Source: Acidimicrobiaceae bacterium
GTDB taxonomy: Bacteria; Actinomycetota; Acidimicrobiia; Acidimicrobiales; Bog-793
Reading direction: 5' to 3'
Length of the DNA stretch: 25,096 bases
Assembly (NCBI GenBank): GCA_027306715.1
Contig: DAHUZG010000124.1
Coordinates: forward strand, 1 to 25,096
Every line of letters begins with the position of its first letter. Within the stretch, counting starts at the first letter, position 1. This document shows, in pieces, positions 15,660-23,645 of the stretch. Under the pieces are notes generated by a model. It was given only the letters and a program-made list of their open reading frames with translations. It searched no databases and had not been told where the DNA came from. The position numbers were made by a program, and so were the translations under genes.

Positions 15660-16438
15660 CAGATCACCTTCCAGTCGTCGAGGACGGCGATCACCCGCTC
15701 GTAGCCCGAGCCGTCGTCGGTGATCACCTCGCCGGCGCTTCGCGCCTCGGCGCGCTCGACGGCGACCACCTGCTGGCGCGCCCCCGCAGAGCCGATGGCC
15801 GCCGGGTCGAGGCCGAGGGCGGCGAGGTCGAGCTGCTCGACCGGCTTGGAGCGGGCTCCCATGATCCCCTTGAACGACGGGTAGCGCACCTCGACGACCC
15901 CGGCCGTGACCGAGACGACCGCCGGCAGCGGGCAGCTCACCTCGTCGTAGCCGGACTCGGTCTGGCGCTCGACGCGCAGCTGCCCGCCGTCGAGCTCGAT
16001 GCGGCGGGCGAAGCTCACAGAAGGCTGCCCGAGCAGCTCGGCGACCTGGACCGGCACGGTGCCGGTGTAGCCGTCGGTGGACTCGGTGGCGGTGAGCACG
16101 AGCGGGGCGCCGATCCTCCTCAGCGCGGCGGCGAGCACCTTGGCCGTCGAGAGCGCGTCCGATCCGGCAAGAGCCGGGTCAGAGACGACGACCGCCCTGG
16201 CCGCCCCCATCGCCAGCGCCGTGCGCAGCCCTGCCACCTCGCCGTCGGGCACCATCGAGACGAGCGTCACCTCGCCGCCGCCGGACTGCTCCGCGAGCCG
16301 CAGCGCCATCTCGACGCTGTAGCTGTCGGAGTCGTCGAGCACGAGGCCGCCGCTGCGGTCGAGCCGCCCGGTCGCCGCGTCGAGCCGGCCCGGGGTGTCC
16401 GGGCTCGGGATCTGCTTCACGCACACGGCGATGTCCAC
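15659..16438 (-). CDS. etfB: Electron transfer flavoprotein beta subunit
   Basis: 259 residues. Partner of EtfA; it binds AMP structurally and docks with dehydrogenases. Family features are the start DIAVCVKQIPSPD, the mid-region LVLTATESTDGYTGTVPVQVAELL, and the C-terminal VRYPSFKGIMGARSKPVE followed by the YERVIAVLDDWKVI tail. The start is GTG at 16438 with AGGAAGG 7 nt upstream. That ribosome binding site is one arm of a 12-bp perfect inverted repeat (16442-16484). Divergent from pyruvate carboxylase. Confidence 0.95.
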   Translation of the reverse strand: MDIAVCVKQIPSPDTPGRLDAATGRLDRSGGLVLDDSDSYSVEMALRLAEQSGGGEVTLVSMVPDGEVAGLRTALAMGAARAVVVSDPALAGSDALSTAKVLAAALRRIGAPLVLTATESTDGYTGTVPVQVAELLGQPSVSFARRIELDGGQLRVERQTESGYDEVSCPLPAVVSVTAGVVEVRYPSFKGIMGARSKPVEQLDLAALGLDPAAIGSAGARQQVVAVERAEARSAGEVITDDGSGYERVIAVLDDWKVI

Positions 16439-16441
16439 CGG

Positions 16442-16484
16442 GCTTCCTTCCTCGCGGCGCCGCAGGCGCGGTGAGGAAGGAAGC
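16442..16484 (-). promoter_or_regulatory. Hairpin sequestering the etfB ribosome binding site
   Basis: In the etfB mRNA, GCTTCCTTCCTC (16484-16473) pairs perfectly over 12 bp with GAGGAAGGAAGC (16453-16442). Inside is a second 5-bp stem (GGCGC/GCGCC) with a 3-nt loop. The downstream arm is the Shine-Dalgarno sequence of etfB. If transcription starts upstream of 16484, the site would be closed. It could instead be a DNA operator between the divergent etfB and pyc genes. Confidence 0.6.
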
Positions 16485-16540
16485 TAGCCGCTCGGCGGGT
16501 CATCGCCCGACCGGCTGTGTCGCCGCTGTGCCGCCGCGAG

Positions 16541-16546
16541 TACGTT
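16541..16546 (+). promoter_or_regulatory. -10-like box placing pyc transcription near its ATG
   Basis: TACGTT ends 10 nt before the ATG at 16557, and no Shine-Dalgarno sequence precedes that ATG. This fits a leaderless or nearly leaderless mRNA, which is common in actinobacteria. No good -35 is seen. Confidence 0.35.
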
Positions 16547-16556
16547 GTGGCCCGGG

Positions 16557-19500
16557 ATGGCAATCGGCAAGCTGCTCGTAGCCAACCGCGGAGAGATCGC
16601 GATCCGCGCCTTCCGAGCAGCCCACGAGCTCGGCATCCGGTCGGTCGCCGTCTACCCCTACGAGGACCGCCACTCGCTTCATCGCCAGAAGGCCGACGAG
16701 AGCTACGAGATCGGCGCGCCGGGCCACCCGGTGCGCGCCTACCTCGACGTCGACGAGATCGTCGCCACGGCCCGCCGGGTCGGCGCCGACGCCGTCTATC
16801 CCGGCTACGGCTTCCTCTCGGAGAACCCGAACCTCGCCGAGGCCTGCGCCGAGGCGGGCATCACCTTCGTCGGGCCGCCGGCGACGGTGCTGAGGCTGGC
16901 CGGCAACAAGGTCGCCGCCGTACGCTCAGCAGCTGAGGCCGGCCTGCCGGTGCTGCGCGACGTCCCGCCGCAGCCGAGCGACGAGGCACTGATCGAGCGC
17001 GCCGGCGAGGTCGGCTTCCCGCTGTTCGTCAAGGCGGCGGCAGGCGGGGGCGGGCGGGGGCTGCGGCGGGTGGACGAGCCCGCCGCCCTGGGCGAGGCGA
17101 TCGCCGCCGCCCGCCGCGAGGCGGCCTCGGCCTTCGGCGACGACACCGTCTTCTTGGAGGAGGCGGTCATCTCTCCCCGCCACATCGAGGTGCAGGTGCT
17201 CGCCGACACAGCCGGCAGCACCGTCCACCTGTTCGAGCGGGACTGCTCGGTGCAGCGCCGCCACCAGAAGGTGGTCGAGATCGCCCCGGCCCCGAACCTC
17301 GACGCCGCGGTCCGCCAGAAGATCTGCGCCGACGCCGTCCGCTTCGCCGACTCGATCGGCTACGCCGGCGCCGGGACCGTCGAGTTCCTCGTCACCGACG
17401 GCGGAGCCGCCGGGGCGCGCCACGTCTTCATCGAGATGAACCCCCGCATCCAGGTCGAGCACACCGTCACCGAGGAGGTGACCGGGGTCGACCTCGTCCA
17501 GGCACAGATCCGCATCGCCGGCGGCGAGAGCCTCGCCGACCTCGGGCTCGACCAGGCGCACATCGCGGTGAGCGGGGCGGCGCTTCAGTGCCGGGTGACC
17601 GCCGAGGATCCCTCCCACGACTTCCGCCCCGATACCGGCGTCATCGCCACCTACCGCCTGCCCGGCGGCAGCGGGGTGCGGGTCGACGAGGGGACGACCG
17701 TCGGCACCGAGGTCCTCCCCTACTTCGACTCGCTGCTCGCCAAGCTCACCTGCCGCGGCCGCACCTTCGCCGAGGCGGTCGACCGGGCGCAACGCGCCGT
17801 CGCCGAGTTCCGCATCCGAGGCATCGCCACCAACATCCCGTTCCTCTTGGCGGTGCTCGACGACGAGGACTTCCGGGCGGGACGGCTGTCGACGGACTTC
17901 ATCGCCGACCGCCCGCAGCTGCTGACGAGCCGCCAGAGCGCCGACCGCGGAACGCGGCTGCTGCGCTACCTCGCCGAGGTCACCGTCGCCCGGCCGTACG
18001 GGCCGCCGCCCCGGCTCGCCGACGCCCGCTCGAAGCTGCCGCCGCTGGCGGGCGCCGGCGGTGCAGCCGGAACGGGGGGCACCGGCGGAGGAGGGGGCGC
18101 GCCGGCACCGCCCGCCGGGAGCCGCCAGCGCCTCGCCGATCTCGGGCCGGCCGGCTTTGCCCGCTCCCTTCGCGCCCAGCAGCCGCTCGCCGTCTGCGAC
18201 ACCACCTTCCGCGACGCCCACCAGTCGCTGCTGGCGACGCGGCTGCGCAGCTACGACATCCTCGGCGCCGCCCCCCACCTGGCGGCCCTGCTGCCGCAGC
18301 TGCTCAGCCTCGAGTGCTGGGGCGGAGCGACCTATGACGTCGCCCTGCGCTTCTTGAAGGAGGACCCGTGGGAGCGGCTCGAGGCGCTGCGTGAGGCCGC
18401 CCCCAACCTCTGCCTGCAGATGCTTCTCCGCGGCAGGAACACCGTCGGCTACTCCCCCTATCCCGACGAGGTGTGCCGGCGGTTCGTCGCCGAGGCCGCA
18501 GCCGCCGGGATGGACGTCTTCCGCATCTTCGACGCCCTGAACGACATCGCCCAGGTGCGGCCGGCGATCGAGGCGGTGCTCGAGGCCGGGGCGCTCGCCG
18601 AGGGGGCGATCTGTTACACCGGAGATCTCGCCGATCCCGCCGAGCGGCTCTACACCCTCGACTACTACCTCCGGCTCGCCGACGAGCTCGTCAAAGCCGG
18701 CGTCCACGTGCTGTGCATCAAGGACATGGCCGGGCTGCTCAGGCCACCGGCGGCGCGCCTCATCGTGGCGGCGCTGCGAGAGCGCTTCGACCAGCCGGTC
18801 CGGCTGCACACCCACGACACCGCCGGCGGGCAGCTCGCCACCTACCTCGCCGCCCTCGAGGCGGGCGTCGACGCCGTCGACGGGGCGATGGCGCCGCTGG
18901 CAGGCACGACGAGCCAGCCGTCGCTCTCGGCGATCGTCGCCGCCAGCGACCACACGCCGCAGGCGACGGGACTGTCGCTCGAGGCGATCCTCGACCTCGA
19001 GCCCTATTTCGAGCTGGTGAGGCGCGCCTATGCGCCCTTCGAAGGCGGGATCGCCGCACCGAGCGGCCGGGTCTACCGCCACGAGATGCCCGGCGGCCAG
19101 GTCTCCAACCTCCGCCAGCAGGCGATCGCCCTCGGCCTCGGCGAGCGCTACGACGAGGTCGAGGACCGCTACGCCGAGGCCAACCGCTTGCTCGGCAACA
19201 TCGTCAAGGTCACCCCGACCTCGAAGGTGGTCGGCGACCTGGCGATCTGGCTCGTCTCACAGGACGTGAGCGTCGCCGAGCTCGAGGCCGACCCGCGCCG
19301 GTTCAACCTGCCGGAGAGCGTCATCGCCTTCCTCGCCGGCGAGCTCGGCACGCCAGCCGGCGGCTGGCCGGAGCCGTTCCGCACCGCCGCCCTCGAGGGC
19401 CGCCACGACGAGCCGCCGAGCGCCGAGCTGACGCCGCAGCAGTCGGCCGCGCTCGCCGGTCCGCGAGCCCGGGCGGTGCTCTCCGAGCTGCTCTTCCCCG

Positions 19501-19991
19501 GGCCGGCCCGGGAGCACGAGGCGGCGGCGGCGAGCTACGGCAACCTCGCGGTGCTGCCGACGCCGGCGTTCCTCTACGGGCCGGGCCTCGGCGAGGAGAT
19601 CGAGGCCGAGCTCGAGCCCGGCGTCTCGCTGTTCCTCACCGTCGACGCCCTCTCCGAGCCCGACGAGCGCGGCTACCGCACCGTCTACTGCCGGATGAAC
19701 GGGCGCCCCCGCACGCTCTCGGTGCGCGACCCGCACGTCGCCTCGACCAAGCCGAGCGGCGAGCGCGCCGACCCCGACGAGCCCGGGCAGGTCGCCGCCC
19801 CCTTCGCCGGGGTCGTCACCCCGGCCGTGCGCGCCGGCGACCGGCTCGCCGCGGGCGACGTCGTCGCCACCATCGAGGCGATGAAGATGGACGCCAAGGT
19901 GACGACGGCGATTGCCGGCACCGTGCGCCGCGTCGTCGTCCCGGCATCGGCGCGTGTCGAGGCAGGCGACCTGATCGCCGTCATCGGGTAG
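16557..19991 (+). CDS. pyc: Pyruvate carboxylase, single-chain
   Basis: 1144 residues, the expected length for single-chain pyruvate carboxylase, which makes oxaloacetate from pyruvate, bicarbonate and ATP. The biotin carboxylase domain (about 1-455) has the glycine-rich KAAAGGGGRGLR at 159-170 and EMNPRIQVEH at 293-302. A Gly/Ala/Pro linker (about 498-522) leads to the carboxyltransferase domain, with DTTFRDAHQS at 548-557, the catalytic lysine of KDMAGLL at 722 and metal ligands in HTHDTAG at 751-757. The C-terminal biotinyl domain carries EAMKMD with the biotin lysine at 1110. The ATG at 16557 is chosen because homologues begin right before KLLVANRGEIAIR; a GTG 12 nt earlier is possible. 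It stands alone, divergent from etfBA. Confidence 0.96.
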   Translation: MAIGKLLVANRGEIAIRAFRAAHELGIRSVAVYPYEDRHSLHRQKADESYEIGAPGHPVRAYLDVDEIVATARRVGADAVYPGYGFLSENPNLAEACAEAGITFVGPPATVLRLAGNKVAAVRSAAEAGLPVLRDVPPQPSDEALIERAGEVGFPLFVKAAAGGGGRGLRRVDEPAALGEAIAAARREAASAFGDDTVFLEEAVISPRHIEVQVLADTAGSTVHLFERDCSVQRRHQKVVEIAPAPNLDAAVRQKICADAVRFADSIGYAGAGTVEFLVTDGGAAGARHVFIEMNPRIQVEHTVTEEVTGVDLVQAQIRIAGGESLADLGLDQAHIAVSGAALQCRVTAEDPSHDFRPDTGVIATYRLPGGSGVRVDEGTTVGTEVLPYFDSLLAKLTCRGRTFAEAVDRAQRAVAEFRIRGIATNIPFLLAVLDDEDFRAGRLSTDFIADRPQLLTSRQSADRGTRLLRYLAEVTVARPYGPPPRLADARSKLPPLAGAGGAAGTGGTGGGGGAPAPPAGSRQRLADLGPAGFARSLRAQQPLAVCDTTFRDAHQSLLATRLRSYDILGAAPHLAALLPQLLSLECWGGATYDVALRFLKEDPWERLEALREAAPNLCLQMLLRGRNTVGYSPYPDEVCRRFVAEAAAAGMDVFRIFDALNDIAQVRPAIEAVLEAGALAEGAICYTGDLADPAERLYTLDYYLRLADELVKAGVHVLCIKDMAGLLRPPAARLIVAALRERFDQPVRLHTHDTAGGQLATYLAALEAGVDAVDGAMAPLAGTTSQPSLSAIVAASDHTPQATGLSLEAILDLEPYFELVRRAYAPFEGGIAAPSGRVYRHEMPGGQVSNLRQQAIALGLGERYDEVEDRYAEANRLLGNIVKVTPTSKVVGDLAIWLVSQDVSVAELEADPRRFNLPESVIAFLAGELGTPAGGWPEPFRTAALEGRHDEPPSAELTPQQSAALAGPRARAVLSELLFPGPAREHEAAAASYGNLAVLPTPAFLYGPGLGEEIEAELEPGVSLFLTVDALSEPDERGYRTVYCRMNGRPRTLSVRDPHVASTKPSGERADPDEPGQVAAPFAGVVTPAVRAGDRLAAGDVVATIEAMKMDAKVTTAIAGTVRRVVVPASARVEAGDLIAVIG

Positions 19992-20015
19992 GGCCGAACC
20001 GGGTCGGGGTCTCCC

Positions 20016-20042
20016 GCTCGGCGCCGCCTCGCGGGGCCGAGC
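20016..20042 (+). terminator. Hairpin downstream of pyc
   Basis: GCTCGGC (20016-20022) and GCCGAGC (20036-20042) pair over 7 bp with a 13-nt loop, about 25 nt after the pyc stop. No T-tract follows, so termination is only suggested. Confidence 0.3.
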
Positions 20043-20103
20043 CGCGGACCCCTTGCCTGCGGCGCGATGATGCCGGCAGCGTCCCCGACCGAGGAGGGGC
20101 CCC

Positions 20104-20301
20104 GTGCAGATCCGGCTCAGCGTGAACGGCTCGGCTCACCACGACGACGTGGAGCCGAGGATCCTTCTCGTGAACTACCTGCGGGAGGGGCTCGAGGGCA
20201 ACCTCTGCCGCTGCACCGGCCACCAGAGCGTCGTCGAGGCCGTGCCGGCTCCGGCGACGGGGCCGTTGGCGCCGGCAGCAGGGGGCGTGCCCGCGCGATG
20301 A
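20104..20301 (+). pseudogene. Internally deleted CoxS-like molybdenum hydroxylase small subunit
   Basis: 65 codons where the family has about 160. The N-terminal part (MQIRLSVNG...DVEPRILLVNYLRE) matches the start of CoxS-type [2Fe-2S] subunits. The next residues, GLEGNLCRCTGHQSVVEAV, match their C-terminal end. About 100 residues between are absent, including all four cysteines of the plant-type cluster and the CGFC pair of the second; only CRC remains. The junction is at about 20178-20190, where both lost ends would read LRE/RE, so recombination across short homology is likely. The frame is kept, GAGGAGGGG precedes the GTG start, and the stop overlaps the coxL-like start by 4 nt (ATGA). It cannot bind either cluster normally, but may still couple translation to the large subunit. 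Confidence 0.8.
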
Positions 20302-22694
20302 CCGCCACCGTCGAGGGGACCGGGCGCGACGGCTTCGTCGGGACGCCGATGCTTCGCCGGGAGGACCCCGCGCTGCTCTCGGGCGAGGCGCGCTTCGTCC
20401 ACGACCTCGTCGTCCCGGGGGCGCTTCACCTCGCCCTCGTCCGGAGCCCGATCGCCCACGGGCGGATCGCCTCGCTCAACCTCGAGCCGGCGCGGGAGCT
20501 GCCGGGGGTGGTCGCCGCCTTCAGCGGCACGGACCTCGCCGGCGAGTGGGCGGCGCCGATGCCGTGCGCCTGGCCGGTCACCGCCGAGATGAAGAACCCG
20601 CCGCACTACCCGCTGGCGCTCGCGGAGGTCTGCTACGCCGGCGACGCCGTGGCCGTGGTGCTCGCCGAGAGCCGCGCCGTTGCCGAGGACGCGGCGGCTG
20701 TTGTGGAGGTCACCTACGACGAGCTCCCCGCCGTCGTCGACCTCGAGCAGGCGCTCTCTGACCGCGCCCTCGTGCACGGCTCGCTCGGCACCAACACCGC
20801 CTACGTCTGGGAGCTCGTGCCTGACCGGGAGGCCGTCGAGCGCGCCTTCGCGAGCGCCGCCCATGTCGTCACCGAGCGCTATGTCCAGCAGCGGCTGATC
20901 CCGGCGGCGATGGAGCCGCGCGGCGTCTGCGCCGTGCCGCAGCCCTTCGGAGGCGAGCTCACCGTCTACTCGGCGACCCAGATCCCCCACATCCTGCGCA
21001 CGATGCTCGGGGTCACCCTCGCCTTTGACGAGTCCAAGCTGCGCGTCGTGGCGCCTGCTGTCGGCGGGGGCTTCGGCTCCAAGCTCGACGTCTACGCCGA
21101 GGAGCTGCTCTGCGTGGCGCTCGCCCGCCGGCTACGCCGCCCGGTGCGCTGGTCCGAGGAGCGCAGCGAGGCGGCGCTGGCGACGATCCACGGCCGTGGC
21201 CAGGTCCAGCAGATCGAGCTCGCCGCCGACGCCGACGGCAAGCTCCTCGCGGTGCGCGCCGAGCTGCTGGCAGACATGGGCGCCTACCTCCAGCTCGTCA
21301 CCCCGGGGGTTCCTTTGCTCGGGGCGTTCCTCTACCACGGCACCTACGACGCGCCGGCGTACTCGTTCCGCTGCGTGTCGGTGTTCACGAACAAGACCCC
21401 GACCGACGCCTACCGCGGCGCGGGGCGCCCGGAAGCGACCTACGCCATCGAGCGGGCGATGGACGCGCTGGCGCGCCAGATCGGCTGTGACCCCGCAGAG
21501 CTGCGCCGGCGCAATTTCATCACCCGCGAGCAGTTCCCCTACGCCTCGCCGGCCGGCCTGCAGTTCGACAGCGGCGACTACCACACCGCCCTCGAGCAGG
21601 CGCTTCGGCTCGCACGCTACGAGGAGCGGCGCGCCGAGCAGGCCGAGCGGTGTCGCTCCGGCTCGACCCGCCACCTCGGGATCGGCCTCTCCTCCTACGT
21701 CGAGATGTGCGGCCTGGCTCCCTCGCGGGTGCTCGCCTCGCTCAACTACGGCGCCGGGGGCTGGGAGACGGCCACCGTGCGGCTGCTGCCGACCGGCAAG
21801 GTGCAGGTCGTCACCGGCAGCGCCCCGCACGGGCAGGGACACGTCACCTCGTGGTCGATGATCGCCGCCGACCGCCTCGGGGTGAGCCCCGAGGACGTCG
21901 AGGTGCTGCACTCCGACACCGCGGTGGCGCCGATGGGGATGGACACCTACGGCTCGCGCTCGCTCTCGGTCGGCGGCACGGCGCTCGTGCTCGCCGCCGA
22001 CCGGGTGATCGACAAGGCGCGGCTGATCGCCGCCCACCGCTTCGAGGCGGCCCCCGAGGACGTCGTCTTCGAGCACGGCTCGTTCTCGGTGCGCGGCACG
22101 CCCGCCAGCGCGATGACGATCGGCGCCGTCGCCTTCGAGGCCTTCACCGCCCACGACCTCCCCGACGGCGTCGAGCCGACGCTCGAGGCCTCGGCCACCT
22201 GGGACCCGCCGAACTTCACCTTCCCCTTCGGCACCCACGTCGCCGTCGTCGAGGTCGACGAGGAGACCGGATCGGTCGAGATCGTCGACTACATCGCGGT
22301 CGACGACTGCGGCAACCGGGTCAACCCGATGATCGTCGAGGGCCAGATCCACGGCGGCATCGCCCAGGGCATCGCCCAGGCTCTCTACGAGGAGGCCGCC
22401 TACGACGAGGCCGGCAACCTGCTCACGACGACGCTCGCCGACTACCTCGTCCCGGCCGCGAGCGACCTCCCCCGCTACCGCCTCGGGCACACCGTCACCC
22501 CGAGCCCCACCAACCCGCTCGGGGTGAAGGGGATCGGCGAGGCCGGCGCGATCGCCTCGACGCCGGCGGTCGTCAACGCCGTCGTCGACGCCCTCTCACA
22601 CCTCGGGGTGAGCGCGATCGAGATGCCGACCACCCCCGAGCGGGTCTGGCTGGCGATCGCCGCGGCGCGGACGGCCGGGGAGGCGAAGGGGTGA
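20298..22694 (+). CDS. Xanthine dehydrogenase-family large subunit, form II CoxL-like
   Basis: 798 residues, full length for the molybdopterin-binding subunit of aerobic CO dehydrogenase-like enzymes. The active-site loop is AYRGAGR at 371-377, the form II type; true (form I) CO dehydrogenases have AYRCSFR with the Cu-binding cysteine. Cofactor-binding segments include VGGGFGSKLD, GSAPHGQGHVTS and the catalytic glutamate at 748 in GVKGIGEAGA. Real substrates of form II enzymes are mostly unknown: aldehydes, purines or N-heterocycles are possible. The ATG at 20298 overlaps the small-subunit remnant stop. No FAD-binding medium subunit (coxM) is nearby and the small subunit is deleted, so electron transfer partners must come from elsewhere or the enzyme is inactive. 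Confidence 0.9.
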   Translation: MTATVEGTGRDGFVGTPMLRREDPALLSGEARFVHDLVVPGALHLALVRSPIAHGRIASLNLEPARELPGVVAAFSGTDLAGEWAAPMPCAWPVTAEMKNPPHYPLALAEVCYAGDAVAVVLAESRAVAEDAAAVVEVTYDELPAVVDLEQALSDRALVHGSLGTNTAYVWELVPDREAVERAFASAAHVVTERYVQQRLIPAAMEPRGVCAVPQPFGGELTVYSATQIPHILRTMLGVTLAFDESKLRVVAPAVGGGFGSKLDVYAEELLCVALARRLRRPVRWSEERSEAALATIHGRGQVQQIELAADADGKLLAVRAELLADMGAYLQLVTPGVPLLGAFLYHGTYDAPAYSFRCVSVFTNKTPTDAYRGAGRPEATYAIERAMDALARQIGCDPAELRRRNFITREQFPYASPAGLQFDSGDYHTALEQALRLARYEERRAEQAERCRSGSTRHLGIGLSSYVEMCGLAPSRVLASLNYGAGGWETATVRLLPTGKVQVVTGSAPHGQGHVTSWSMIAADRLGVSPEDVEVLHSDTAVAPMGMDTYGSRSLSVGGTALVLAADRVIDKARLIAAHRFEAAPEDVVFEHGSFSVRGTPASAMTIGAVAFEAFTAHDLPDGVEPTLEASATWDPPNFTFPFGTHVAVVEVDEETGSVEIVDYIAVDDCGNRVNPMIVEGQIHGGIAQGIAQALYEEAAYDEAGNLLTTTLADYLVPAASDLPRYRLGHTVTPSPTNPLGVKGIGEAGAIASTPAVVNAVVDALSHLGVSAIEMPTTPERVWLAIAAARTAGEAKG

Positions 22695-22741
22695 CCCCGG
22701 GCACCGGCGCCATGCCCGCCGAGACGGCGAGCGGACCTCGG

Positions 22742-22747
22742 TAATCT
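22742..22747 (+). promoter_or_regulatory. -10-like box 6 nt before the glycosylase ATG
   Basis: TAATCT ends 6 nt before the ATG at 22754, the spacing expected if transcription starts at the ATG itself. There is no Shine-Dalgarno sequence. This is a leaderless signature; no clear -35 is present. Confidence 0.45.
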
Positions 22748-22753
22748 CCGGCC

Positions 22754-23614
22754 ATGCCGGAGATGCCGCAGATGCAGGCGCTCTCCGAGCGGATCGGCGC
22801 CGGGTTCACCGGCGCCGCCGTCGAGCGCCTCGAGGTGCTCGGCTTCTCGGCGCTGAAGACCGTCCGTCCCTCCCCGGCCGATCTGGCCGGGAGCCTGTTG
22901 GCCTCGGCGGGGCGGCGGGCGAAGTACCTCGTCCTCGACTTCGAGCCGGCGGCCGGCACGAGCGGCGTGCCGCTTCGCCTGCTCGTACATCTCGGCAACG
23001 CCGGCCGCCTCGACGTCGAGGAGCCGGCGAAGGCAAGCCGCCCGCGCGGCGCGCTGGCCCGGCTCGGGTTCGCCGACGGGCGGGCGCTGCTCGTGCGCGA
23101 GCACGGCACCCAGCGCAAGGCAGGGCTGTGGATCCTCGCCGCCGGTGACGACGGACCGCTCGCCGAGCTCGGCCCGGAGGTCGAGGACGAGGCCTTCGAG
23201 CGACTGCTGCTCGAGGGGGACAGCACCCGCCAGCTGCACACGCTGCTTCGTGACCAGCGCTTCCTTGCCGGGGTCGGACGCGGCTACGCCGACGACGCCC
23301 TCAACCGCGCCGGCCTCTCGCCGTTCACGAGCCTGCGGGCGCTCGACGCCGCACAGCGACAGAGCCTCGTCGAGGCGGTACGGGCGGCTGTCGCCGACGG
23401 CCTCGAGGCCGAGCGAACCCGCAGCGGCGGGCTGTCAGCGGCGCGGCTCGGCGACCACTTCGCCGTGCACAACCGTGCCGGAGAGCCGTGCCCCCGCTGT
23501 GGCGAGAGGTTGCAGCGGGTCTCGTTCGACTCGCACGAGGTGGCCTACTGCCCGCGCTGTCAGACCAAGGGCAAGGTGCTCGCCGACCGCAGGTTGTCAC
23601 GCCTCTTGCGCTGA
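22754..23614 (+). CDS. Fpg/Nei-family DNA glycosylase
   Basis: 286 residues. Removes oxidised bases and nicks the strand through the N-terminal proline. Catalytic P2 and E3 (MPEMPQM, where most have MPELPE) and K57 (RRAKYL) are present. The H2TH region reads GVGRGYADDALNRAGLSPF. The zinc finger has cysteines at 246, 249, 266 and 269. The ending CQTKGKVLADRRLSRLLR and the mid-region EHGTQRKAGLW are typical of a distinct actinobacterial Fpg-like clade. The finger arginine of E. coli Fpg (QRATFYC) is histidine here (SHEVAYC), so lesion preference may differ from 8-oxoguanine. Expressed independently of the coxL-like gene, 59 bp upstream, if the leaderless promoter is real. Confidence 0.92.
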   Translation: MPEMPQMQALSERIGAGFTGAAVERLEVLGFSALKTVRPSPADLAGSLLASAGRRAKYLVLDFEPAAGTSGVPLRLLVHLGNAGRLDVEEPAKASRPRGALARLGFADGRALLVREHGTQRKAGLWILAAGDDGPLAELGPEVEDEAFERLLLEGDSTRQLHTLLRDQRFLAGVGRGYADDALNRAGLSPFTSLRALDAAQRQSLVEAVRAAVADGLEAERTRSGGLSAARLGDHFAVHNRAGEPCPRCGERLQRVSFDSHEVAYCPRCQTKGKVLADRRLSRLLR

Positions 23615-23645
23615 GGTTCGCCGCTGACTCCTCGACCGCGGGCGC

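Noticed and set aside
14685..16438. A FixABCX-type electron bifurcation cluster
   Set aside because: Only the two ETF subunits are present; no fixC- or fixX-like gene is adjacent. Ordinary ETF is the simpler call.
16926..19082. A 718-codon minus-strand frame inside pyruvate carboxylase
   Set aside because: Low-complexity translation with no motif; the plus strand encodes an intact enzyme with all catalytic residues.
20067..20297. N-terminal extension of the coxL-like protein from an ATG at 20067
   Set aside because: The added residues are Arg/Pro-rich and unlike the family, and the ATG at 20298 forms a clean ATGA overlap with the small-subunit remnant.
20298..22694. Calling the cox-like genes an aerobic carbon monoxide dehydrogenase
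   Set aside because: The active-site loop is AYRGAGR, not AYRCSFR, so the Cu-binding cysteine of CO-oxidising form I enzymes is missing; the medium subunit is also absent.
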